Source of the DNA: Nocardia carnea | GTDB lineage: Bacteria > Actinomycetota > Actinomycetes > Mycobacteriales > Mycobacteriaceae | Direction of reading: 5' to 3' | Assembly: GCF_029868855.1 (NCBI RefSeq) | Contig: NZ_JARWOV010000017.1 | Location: 1 to 35,271 of the forward strand | DNA length: 35,271 bases | Position numbers and translations under genes: made by a program | In this document: piece after piece, positions 9,297 through 21,200 of the stretch | Numbering within the stretch: position 1 is the stretch's first letter | How the letters are laid out: every line of letters starts with the position of its first letter | The notes under the pieces: generated by a model | What the model was told of the DNA's origin: nothing | Seen by the model: only the letters and a program-made list of their open reading frames with translations | Databases searched by the model: none

Positions 9297-12200
9297 ACCC
9301 AGTCCAAGCGCAACCTCGACAGCAGCCGGGAACAGCCTGTTTCCGCGCCGGGCGGCGCGGCGGAGTCCCTCGGACGGGTGCCCGGCAACGGCGCGCAACC
9401 GCACAACGGCAACGGCAACGGCAACGGTGCCGGTCCGGGCGGTGTCCTGCCGCTGTCCGCGGCGCAGCGCGGAATCTGGTTCGCTCAGCATCTGGCGGGC
9501 CGATCCCCGATATCGGTGGCGCAGTATGTCGAGATCGCCGGTCCACTCGATATCGGCGTACTCATCGCCGCCTGTGAAGCCGTCGGGCACGAGTTCGGCT
9601 CCGCGTATCTGCGACTGGTCGAGGTCGACGGTGAGCCGTATCAGGTCGTCGACGAAGAACTGCCCTCACCGGTGTCGGTGCTGGATCTGCGCGGCCACGA
9701 CGACCCGGTGGCGACCGCACACGACCTCATGGTCCGTGACTATTCCGCCCCGCTGGATCTGCGCAACGACCGCCTGATGAAATGCGTTGTCTTCCAGGTC
9801 GGTACGGACCACTACCTGTGGTATCAGCGCGCCCACCATATCGTGCTCGACGGTTTCGCCGCGGTCACGATGCTGCAGCGGATCACCGAGCTGTACAACG
9901 CGTGGGTGACAGGGGAGCAGGCGCCCGCGTCCACGGCGAAGGACCTGAGCGAGATCGTGGACCAAGACCTGGCATACCGGGGTTCGACACGTTTCGACAA
10001 CGACCGCAACTACTGGACCGAACACCTCGACGGGGCCCCACCCGTCGTCAGCCTCGCGGGTCACGTGGGTAAACCCACCATTCACCCGGCCCTTGTCAGC
10101 GCCGCCCTCCCGGACCACACCGCGCGGCAGCTCGACCGCGTCGTCACCGACCGCGGAACCAGTGTCACACCGGTGGTCGTCGCCGCGTTCGCCGCCTACC
10201 TCGCCCGGATGACCGGCAGCGACGAAGTGCTCCTGAGCCTGCCGGTCTCCGGCCGCCATTCCGCGGTGTTGCGACGGTCCGGCGGGATGGTCGCCAACGT
10301 GGTCCCGTTGCGGGTGCCCGTCGCCGGCCGCGGCACGGGCGAGGTGATCGACGCCGTGCAGAGCGAGCTGACCAGCGCTCTGCGGCGGCAACGGTACCGG
10401 CAGGAGGACATATTCCACGATATGGGGATCGCCCGCGACGAAACCGCGTCGTTCGGGCCGGCGATCAACCTCATGATGGTGGACAACGAGATCGTGCTCG
10501 GCTCCACCACCGGCCGGCTGCATGTGCTGACCTCGGGCCCCACCGCGGACCTGTTCGTCAATATCTATCCGGGCGCGGGCCGCGACAGCACCCAGATCGA
10601 TTTCCAGGGCAACCCGGGCGCCTACAGCGACGACGAACTCGCCGCCCACCACACCCGGTTCCTGATGTTCCTGCACGAATTCCTGTCCGGCGGGCCGGAA
10701 CAGCCCGTGCGCACACTGCCGCTGCTGGAATCGGCGGAACGGGCCGCGCTGCTGCCGGTACGCGGACCGGAAAGCACCGGTGACCGGCTGCTCCCCGATA
10801 TCCTCGCTGCCGGCGCGCGCCACGACCCGGCCGCGACCGCGATCGCCGCGGCCACCGCGACACTGACCTACCGTGACCTCGACACCCGCTCTTCACAGCT
10901 CGCCCGGCACCTGATCGGCCGCGGTTGCGGACCCGGGACGGCGGTGGCGATCGCGCTGCGCCGCTCGGCCGAATCGATCGTCGCGGCGTGGGCGGTCGCG
11001 AAATCAGGGGCCGCGATCGTGCAGATCGATCCGGACTATCCGGCGCAACGTATCGAGCACATGGTCACCGACAGCGGCGCCCGGGTGGTGATCACGCTCG
11101 ACGCGGTCCGGGACCGGCTCCCGGCCACCGCGCCGGCGCTGATCCTCGACGACCCCGCGACCCGGCAGGCCTGCGCCGACAACGGCGACGGACCGGTCAC
11201 CGACGCCGACCGTATCCGGCCGCTGCGCGCCGCCGATCTCGCCTACCTCACCTACACCTCCGGTTCCACCGGTGTGCCCAAAGGGGTGCAGGTCACCCAC
11301 CGCGGCCTGGCGAATCTGGTCGCCGACCGCACCGGCACCTACGGTATGGGCCCGCGATCGCGGGTGTCCTATGCCCTCTCACCGGCGTTCGACGCCTCCT
11401 TCGAACAGTTCCTGACCTGTTTCGCCAACGGTGCCACGCTGGTGGTGGTGCCGCCGGAGGTGATCGGCGGCGATCGGCTCACCCAATTGCTGGCCGACCA
11501 GCACATCACCCATCTGACGTTGACACCGGCGATGCTGGCGACCGTGGACCCGCATCCGCTCACCGATCTGCGGGTCGTGGTGGTCGGGGGCGACGTATGC
11601 CCGCCGCATGTGATCGAACGGTGGGCGCGGCACTGCGCGATGTTCAACGAATACGGGCCCACCGAAGCCACCGTGACCGCCGCGGGCTCCCGGATCCGCC
11701 CCGGCCGTGACCTCACCGTCGGCGGTCCCGTCCGCGGTGTGGCGGCGATGGTGCTGGACCGGGCACTGCAACCGGTACCGGTCGGCACGGCCGGCGAACT
11801 GTATCTGGCCGGGCCCGGTCTGGCCCGCGGCTACAACCGGCGCTTCCCCGACACCGCGGCCCGTTTCGTCGCCGACCCCTACGGCGGTCCGGGGCAGCGC
11901 ATGTACCGCACCGGCGATCTCGCCCGCTGGACCGCCGAGGACTCCGGGGTGTCGCTGGAACTGCTGGGGCGCAGCGATTTCCAGGTCAAGATCCGCGGCT
12001 ACCGGATCGAACCGGCCGAAATCGACGCCGCCCTCACCGCCCATCCGGACGTCGACCTGTCGGTTACCGTCCCGGTGCACAACAATGCCGGCGCCACAGT
12101 CCTGGCCTCCTATGTCGTCCCCGTCGACGACCACCGCGCCGACCCGGCGCAGCTGCAACGGTTCGCCCGGGAATCCCTGCCGCCGCATATGGTGCCGGCG

Positions 12201-15200
12201 GTGATCGTGCCACTGGACCGGCTGCCGGTGAACGCGTTCGGCAAACTCGATCGCGCCGCGCTACCGGAACCGGAATTCGGGGCGGCCCCGGCCGGGCGCG
12301 ACCCGGAAACCGCCCGCGAAATCCTGATGGCCGGCCTGTTCAGCGAGATCCTCGGGGTCCCGCAGGTCGGCGCCGACGACAGTTTCTTCGCCCTCGGCGG
12401 TGACAGCATCCTGTCGATCCAGTTGGTGGCGCGCGCCAAAGCCGTGGGCCTGGGGTTCTCCACCCAGGACGTGTTCGAGCACAAAACCGTCGCGGGCCTG
12501 GCCGCCATGGCCACCGAAGCCGGCGGCGCCCCGCAGCTACGCGAACTCCCCGGCGGCGGCACCGGCCCCATCCCGCTGTCGCCGATCGTGCACGCCATGC
12601 TCGGTCGCGGCCACTACGACCGGTTCGCGCAGGCCACCCTCGTCGAACTACCCGACCGGCTCGACCCCGGACATCTCGTGCGCGCCCTGCAGACACTGCT
12701 GGACCGCCACGACATGCTGCGCGCGGTCCTGCACGTCACCGCTTCCGGCGAACACCGCCTCGACGTCCCGGCCCCCGGGGCCGTCGCCGCCGCCTCCGTA
12801 CTCACCCACGTGACGCTGCGTGACCGCGACGCCACCGAGATCGACCGGCACCTCCAAGCGGCCGCCGACCGCCTCGACCCCGCCGCCGGTGTGCTGGTGC
12901 AGGCCGTCCGCCTCCAGGACGGCACCGGCACAGGCCCGGATCTGCTGTGGCTGGTGGTCCATCACCTCGCCGTCGACGCGGTGTCGTGGCGGATCCTGCT
13001 CGCCGACCTGGCCCATACCTGGTTGCAGGTGTCCACCGGCGAGGATCCGCAGCCCGGCGCCGGCACCACCTCGGTGCGGCGCTGGGTCCACGGCCTGACC
13101 GAACAGGCCGCCGCGCGGCGCCCGGCGGAACTGTCCCGCTGGAAAACTGTGCTCACCGGCGATGACCGTCCGCTCGGATCGCGGCTCCTGGACCCCCAAC
13201 GCGATGTCATGTCCACCGCCGGCCGGATCCGGTTGCGTATCCCCGCCGATATCACCGAAGCGGCCCTCACCACCCTCCCGGCCCGGTTCCACGGCAGCGC
13301 CAACGATCCGCTGCTGGCGGCGCTGGCGCTGGCACTGGCGCAATGGCGGGCCCGCCGCGGCGACCCCGCCGGCACGGAACTGATCTCGCTGGAAGGGCAC
13401 GGCCGCGAAGAGCAGGCGGTGCCGGGCGCGGATCTCAGCGCCACCGTCGGCTGGTTCACCACCCGGTTCCCGGTCCGGCTCGAAATGTCCGGCGTCGATC
13501 TCGACGACGCCTTCGCCGGCGGCCCCGCCGCGGGGTCGGCGATCAAACAGGTGAAGGAACAACTGCGCGCGGTCCCGGACAACGGGATCGGCTACGGGAT
13601 GCTGCGTTACCTCGATCCCGTGGCAAGCGCCGAACTCGGGAGCACGCCGGAGCCCCAGATCAGTTTCAACTATCTGGGGCGGGTGGGTGTCCGCGACCAC
13701 TCGGGGGCGTGGACACCCACCACCGAATTCACCTCGCTGACCGCGACCACCGATCCACGGATGGCGCTGCCCGCGGTCCTGGATGTGAACGCGATCGCCG
13801 AACCGGGCCCCGACGGACTCGAACTCGACGCCACCTGGGAGTACGCGCGCAACATCGTGGACGCCGACGATATGGCCGAACTGGCCGATCTGTGGGTGCG
13901 GGCGCTGCACGGCCTGGCCGCGCATCTGCACACCGACACCGCCGGCGGATTCACCCCGTCCGATTTCCCGCTGGTCACGGTATCGCAGAACGATATCGAC
14001 GACTGGTCGCGGGAATTCCCGGCGCTGACCGATGTGTGGCCGCTGACCGCGCTGCAAACCGGGCTGCTGTTCCACACCCTCTACGACCGCGACGGCGACG
14101 ACAGCTACATCGTGCAGGCCTCGCTCACCCTCGCCGGCGAAGTGGACGCGCGGCGCATGCACCAGGCCGCTCAAACCCTGATCGACCGGCACGACAGCCT
14201 GCGCACCGCCTTCGTCGAAACCGCCGACGGCCCCCGCCAGATCGTGCTGCACACCGTCCGCGCCGACTGGCGCGAAACCGATCTCAGCGCCCACGACCCC
14301 GCCGACCGCGACCGCGAACTCCACCGCCTCACCACCGAAGCAGCCGCCCCGTTCGATCCCGCCCGCCCACCGCTGCTGCGGTTCCAGCTCATGCGCACCG
14401 GCGCCACCGAATACCGGCTGCTGATCACCGACCATCACCTCGTTCTGGACGGCTGGTCGATGCCGCTGCTGATCCACCAGCTGCTCGTCCTGTACACCAG
14501 CGGCGGCGACGCCGGCGATCTCGCGGCCCCCCGGTCGTTCCGGGATTACCTGCAATGGCTGCACACCCAGGACGACGACGCCGCCACCGCCGCCTGGCAG
14601 CGGATGCTGGACGGGGTGGACAACCCGACCCGGGTCTCGGGCCGCCCGGACCGTACGGGCAGCGCGCCCAGCGGTGAGGTCGGGCTCGACCTCGACGCCG
14701 CGACCGCCGCCGCGGTCCTCGATCTGGGCCGCTCCCACGGTGTCACCGCCGGTACCGCCGTCCAGGTGGCGTGGGCGTTGCTGCTCACCGCTCTCACCGG
14801 ACGCTCCGATGTGGTGTTCGGTAACACGGTGTCGCACCGTCCGCCGCAGCTGCTCGGCGTCGAACATATGGTGGGCCTGTTCATCAACACCCTGCCGGTG
14901 CGGGTCCGGCTCGACCCCCTCGAAACCGTCGGTGACCTGCTGGAACGGGTGCAGTCCGAACAGGCCGCGATGCTCGAACACCGCCATATCGGTTTGGCGG
15001 AACTGCAGCGCGCCACCGGGATCGCCGATATGTTCGACACCGTCACGGTGCTGGAATCCTATCCACTGGACCGGGAAGGCCTCGCCCGCGACCTCGACGC
15101 CGCCGGGCTGCGGCTGATCGATCTCGACGCCCAGGACGCCACCCCCTACCCGCTGAGCCTGCAGGTCACCCCGCCGCGCCCCACCGGCGGCGACGCCGGC

Positions 15201-18200
15201 ACCTACACGGTCACCCTGCGCTACGCCACCGACCGGTTCGCCACCGACCAGGCCGCCGCCCTGCTCGCACGATTCGAACAGATCCTGACCCGGCTGGTCA
15301 CCGATCCCGCCACCCGCACAGCCGCCGTCACTCCCGACCCCGGAGCCGGGGTACCGCTGCCGGTCACCGGCGCTCCCGCCCTCCCCGAACGCACCCTGCA
15401 CGACATCCTCACCGCCACCGCCCACCGGTATCCCGACGCAGCCGCCGTACGTTCCGGCGACACCACCCTCACCTACCGTGAACTACAGCAGCGCGCCGGT
15501 GAACTCGCCGCCGTGCTCACCGGCCGCGGCGCACGCCCCGAAACGTTCGTCGCGCTGGCGCTGCCGCGGTCGATCGACCTGGTCGTCGCGATCTGGGCGG
15601 TCGCGGAAACCGGTGCCGCGTTCATCCCCCTCGATCCCGCCAACCCCGGCGAACGCATCGCCGGAATGCTGTCCGATTCGGGCACCACCCTGGGTGTCAC
15701 CACCGCCCCGGTCGCCGCGCACCTCCCCGGCACCGTCGACTGGCTGACCCTCGACGACACCAGCCACACCGCCCCGGTCCCGGCGCCCACCCGGCCGGCG
15801 ACACCCGACGCCACCGCCTACCTCATCTTCACCTCCGGATCGACCGGCACCCCGAAAGCCGTGCAGGTGACCCACCGCGGCCTGGCCGACCTCGCCGCCG
15901 CCCACAGCGAAGCCTTCGGCGCGGACTCCACCTCCACGGTGTTGCAGGTTGCCTCACCCGGTTTCGACGCCAGCGTCTCGGAACTGCTGCTGGCCCACGG
16001 CAGCGGCGCCTGCCTGCTGATCGCACCCCCTGACGTGTACGGCGGCGCGGACCTGACCGAGCTGCTGCGCACCGGCCACGTCACCCACGCCATCATCACC
16101 CCGTCCGTGCTGAACACCCTGGACCCGGCGCGGCTACCCGCCCTCACCGCCATCGCGGTCGTCGGTGAAGCCACCGGCGCGGACACAGTGAACCGGTGGG
16201 CGCCCGGCCGGCGGCTGATGAACCATTACGGACCGACCGAAACCACCATCTGGGCCACCGGATCCGCCGCCCTGCACCCCGGAGAACCGGTGACGATCGG
16301 CGGACCCATCCGCGGCGTATCGGTGGCGGTGCTCGATATGTGGCTGCGACCGGTACCGGCCGGGGTCGCCGGGGAACTGTATATCGGCGGGCCCGGCCTG
16401 GCCCGCGGCTATTTCGACCGGCCCGCGACCACCGCGTCCCGTTTCGTCGCCGACCCGTACTCCGGCAGCGGTGAACGCCTCTACCGCACCGGCGATTCCG
16501 TGCGCTGGACACCAGGCCGCACCGGACTCGAACTGGAATATCTGGGCCGCAACGATCAACAGGTCAAAATCCACGGCCTGCGCATCGAACCGGGGGAGAT
16601 CGACACCCAGCTCACCCGCCATCCCGCGGTCGCGAGCGCCGCCACCGTCACCCGCATCGGCGCCACCGGCGAACCGATCCTGGTGTCCTATGTCGTCGCC
16701 GCACCGGGTGAAACCCTGGACACGACCCAACTGCACGAACACCTCGACCACACCCTCGCCCATTACATGAACCCCGCGGCGATCGTCGAACTCGGCGAGA
16801 TGCCGGTCACCGCCACAGGCAAAATCGACCGGAAAACGCTGCAACACCACGAATTCACGACCCCGGCCACTGCGGGACGAGCCCCCGCCACCCCCGCCGA
16901 ACACACCCTGGCCGACCTGTTCGCGCAAGTCCTGCACCTGGACAGCGTGTCCGCCGACAGCAACTTCTTCGCCCTCGGCGGCGACAGTATCGTCTCCATG
17001 CGCCTGGTCGCCCTCGCCAAAGCCGCCGGTCTCGTCCTCACCCCCCGCGAGGTGTTCGAAGGGAAAACGGTGGCCGCGCTCGCCGCCACCGCCCGCCACG
17101 ACACCCCCGCCGCAGACACCGGACCCGGCACCGGCGACACCCCGCTCGTCACACTCGACGAACCCGAAATCTCCGCACTACGGCAACGCTATCCCGGCCT
17201 GGCCGAAGTATGGCCGCTGTCGCCGATGCAGTCCGGAATCCACTTCCATTCCACCTTCACCACCGGCGACGACACCGGAACCACCGACAACTACACCGTC
17301 CAAACCACCATCGGCTTCACCGGCGAGATCGACACCGACCGCCTGCGCCGCGCCGCCCAGGCACTGATCGACCGTCACGACATCCTGCGCGCCGGCTTCG
17401 TCGAAACCGCCGCCGGACCACACCAGATCGTGCTCGGCCACGCCGGCACCGACTTCCGCGACATCGACCTGACCAGTGGGCAGGACCCCCGCACCGCCGC
17501 CGATATCGCCGCCGCCGACGCCGCGGCCGGTTTCGACCTGGCTGCGCCGCCGCTGATCCGGTTCACCCTGCTCCACCTCGAACCCGATGTGCACCGGCTG
17601 CTGGTCACCAACCACCATGTGATCCTCGACGGCTGGTCGATGCCGCTGCTGATGGGCGAACTGCTCGAAAACTACGGCACACCCGAGCGCATCGGCGCCA
17701 CCGAACCCGCCCCCTCCTACCGCGACTACCTGACCTGGCTGCAACACCAGGACCCCACCGCATCCAAAGCCGCCTGGGCACAGGAATACGCGGACGTGGA
17801 TTCCCCGACCCGCGTCGCCCGCGGAACCGGCGCCGCGAGCACCGCGGCCGAGGTCAACACCGACCTGCCCGCCGACCTGTACGGCGCGCTCCGCGACGTC
17901 GCCGCCGACACGGCCGTCACCGTCAACACGGCCGTCGCCGCGGCCTGGGCGATGAACCTGCGCGTCCTCACCGGCGACACCGACGTGATCTTCGGCTCCG
18001 CGGTATCGGGCCGGCCACCGGAACTGCCGGACGTGGACCGCACCCTCGGCATGTTCCTCAACACCATCCCGGTCCGGGTCCGGCTCGACCCGGCGCAGAC
18101 ACTGCGCGACCTGCTGACCCGGATCCAGGAACAGCACGCCCGCATGCTCGACCACCACTACATCGGGCTGCCCGAAATCCATCGCAGCGCAGGCGTCACC

Positions 18201-21200
18201 GAACTGTTCGACACCGCGGTCGCGTTCCAGTCGTTCCCCGTCGACCGCCCCGCCCTGCAGCGACTCGTCGAGTCCGCGGGCCTGCGCGTCGGTGAGATCT
18301 CCGGCGTCGACGCCACCCCGTTCCCGCTGAGCCTGGTCGTCGCCCCCACCCGCGACGGCTCACCGGGCCTGCGGATCACCCTCCGCTTCCTGGAGGACGA
18401 ATTCGACAGCACCCGCGCCCACCACATCCTCACCCGGTTCGTGGACGTCCTCACCCGTATCGCCCGCGACCCCGCCACCCGGCTCGGGACGCTCACACTC
18501 CCCGGCGCGCCGGCACCCGCCCACCCCGACACCGCCCACCACACCCCGGACACCCTCGCCGGCATCCTCACCGCCACCGCCGCCACCACACCCGGCGCCG
18601 TCGCCGCACACTACGGCGCCACGACACTCACCTACCGGGAACTCGACGAACAATCCAACCGCCTCGCCCGCGCCCTGCTGCGCCGCGGCGTCCGGCCCGA
18701 CCGGATCACCGCCCTCGCGCTGCCACGCTCACTCGCCGGTGTCGTGGCCCTGTGGGCGGCCGCCAAAGCCGGTACCGCGTTCGCCCCGATCGACCCGAAC
18801 CTGCCCTCGGGGAGGATCGAATTCCTGCTGTCGGACTCCGCGGCGCAGATCGGTGTCACCGACACCGCCACCGCACCGAACCTGCCCGCCGGCACCGACT
18901 GGCTGATCATCGACGACGAACACGCCCGCCGCAGCGTGGCCGCCGAATCACCGGAACCGATCACCGACACCGAACGCGGCAGCAGCCTGCACCCCGACCG
19001 CAGCGCCTACGTCATCTACACCTCCGGCTCCACCGGCACCCCCAAAGGTGTACTGGTCGGCCACCGCGCCCTCACCGATGTGGTCGCGGCACAGCAGCGG
19101 ACCCTGCAGGTCGACGACCAGTCCACGGTCCTGCAGGTCGCGTCCCCCAGTTTCGACGCCAACCTGTTCGAACTGCTCATGGCACACGGGTCCGGCGCGC
19201 GGCTCGTCATCGCACCCCCGGACGTGTACGGCGGCCGCGAACTCGCCGACCTCATCCGCCGCGAACACATCTCCCACGCGGTGATCACCCCGTCCGCGCT
19301 GGCCACCGTCCCCGCCGACGACCTCACCGACCTGCGGGTCCTGGCCACCGCCGGCGAACCCGTCGGACGGGAACTGGTCGAACGGTGGGCACCGGGCCGC
19401 GTCATGATCAATCTCTACGGCCCCAGCGAAACCACCATCTGGGCCACCGCCGGCGAACTGTCCGCCGCCGCGCCGATCGGTATCGGCCGCCCCGTCGGAC
19501 CCGTCGCCGCCACCGTCCTCGACACCTGGCTACGGCCCGTCCCGCACGGCGTGACCGGCGAACTGTACCTGTTCGGCCCCGGCCTGGCCGAAGGCTATAT
19601 CGACCGGCCCGGTTTGACCGCCGCCCGGTTCATCGCCTGCCCGTTCGACACCGGCGGCACCCGCATGTACCGCACCGGCGATATCGTCCGCCGCAACGCC
19701 GACGGCGACCTGGAATTCGTGGGCCGCAACGACTTCCAGGTGAAAGTCCGCGGTTCCCGCGTCGAACTCGGCGAAATCGACGCCGCCCTCTCGGCCCGCT
19801 CCGACATCACTTTCGCGGCCACCCTCGCGCACAGCGACGATGGGGGACCGGCACGGCTGGTGTCCTATGTGGTGCCCGCACCCGGGGAGAACATCTCGGC
19901 CGAGACACTCACCACCGCACTCGCCGACGCGCTTCCCGCCTACATGGTGCCCGCCGCGATCATGATCCTCGACGACGTACCGCTCACCGCCCACGGCAAA
20001 CTCGACCGCGACCGCCTCCCCGAACCCGTATTCACCGCCCGCGAATACCGGGCCCCCGCCTCCTGGCCGGAAGAACTGATCGCCGACGCCTACGCCCAGG
20101 TCCTCGGCGTGCACCGGGTCGGCGCCGACGACGACTTCTTCGCCCTCGGCGGCGACTCGCTCAGCGCATCCCTGGTGGTGGCCCGGGTCGGCGCCGCACT
20201 CGGCGTCCGCGTACCGGTACGGGCCCTGTTCGAGGCACCCACCGTCGCCGCCCTCGCCCGCCACACCACCACCCTGCGCAGCGGTGACCGGATACCGCTC
20301 ACCGCCCGCCCGCACCCCGAACCCATACCGCTGTCACTGGCCCAGCAGCGCATGTGGTTCCTCAACCGGTTCGAACCCGAATCCGCCGCCTACAACATTC
20401 CCGTCATGCTGCGCCTCACCGGCCACCTCGACATCGGCGCACTCCACACCGCACTCACCGACGTCATCGCCCGCCACGAAGTACTGCGCACCATCTATCC
20501 CGAAACCCGCGGCGAACCCCGCCAGCTGATCCTGGCCGAACCCGCACCCGCCCTGCACACCATCCCCGCCGACCCCGCGACCCTCACCGACACCGTGACC
20601 GCGTTCGTGCGCACCGGATTCGACGTCACCACCGAGGTCCCGCTCCGCATCGGACTGTTCGACCTCGGCACCGGCGAATACCTGCTCGCCCTCGTCGTCC
20701 ACCACATCGCCGGCGACGGACAATCCATGGGGCCACTCGCCCGCGACGTCGTCACCGCCTACGCGGCCCGCGCCGGCGGCCACGCACCCCACTGGCAGCC
20801 CCTGCCCGTCCAATACGCCGACTACGCACTGTGGCAGCGCGACGTCCTCGGCGCCGCCGAGGACCCCGGATCGCTCCTGTCCACCCAGCTTCGGTTCTGG
20901 CGCGACACCCTCGCCGACGCCCCCGACCGGCTCGACCTGCCCACCGACCGCCCCCGCCCACCGGTCGCCTCCCTCGCCGGTGGCCGCATCCCCGTCGACA
21001 TCGGCGCCGGCCTGCACACCCGGCTGCTCGACCTCGCCCACACTCGCGGCTCCTCCCTGTTCATGCTGACGCACGCCGCCCTCGCCGCCGTACTCGGCCG
21101 CCTCAGCGGCAGCGACGACGTCGTGATCGGCACCCCCGTCGCGGGCCGCGGCGAACCCGGCCTCGACGACCTCGTCGGCATGTTCGTCAACACCCTCGCC

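Noticed and set aside
12648..15425. 925-codon open frame on the minus strand opposite the NRPS
   Set aside because: Gly/Val/Arg-rich low-complexity sequence mirroring the biased codons of the plus-strand gene; no motif.
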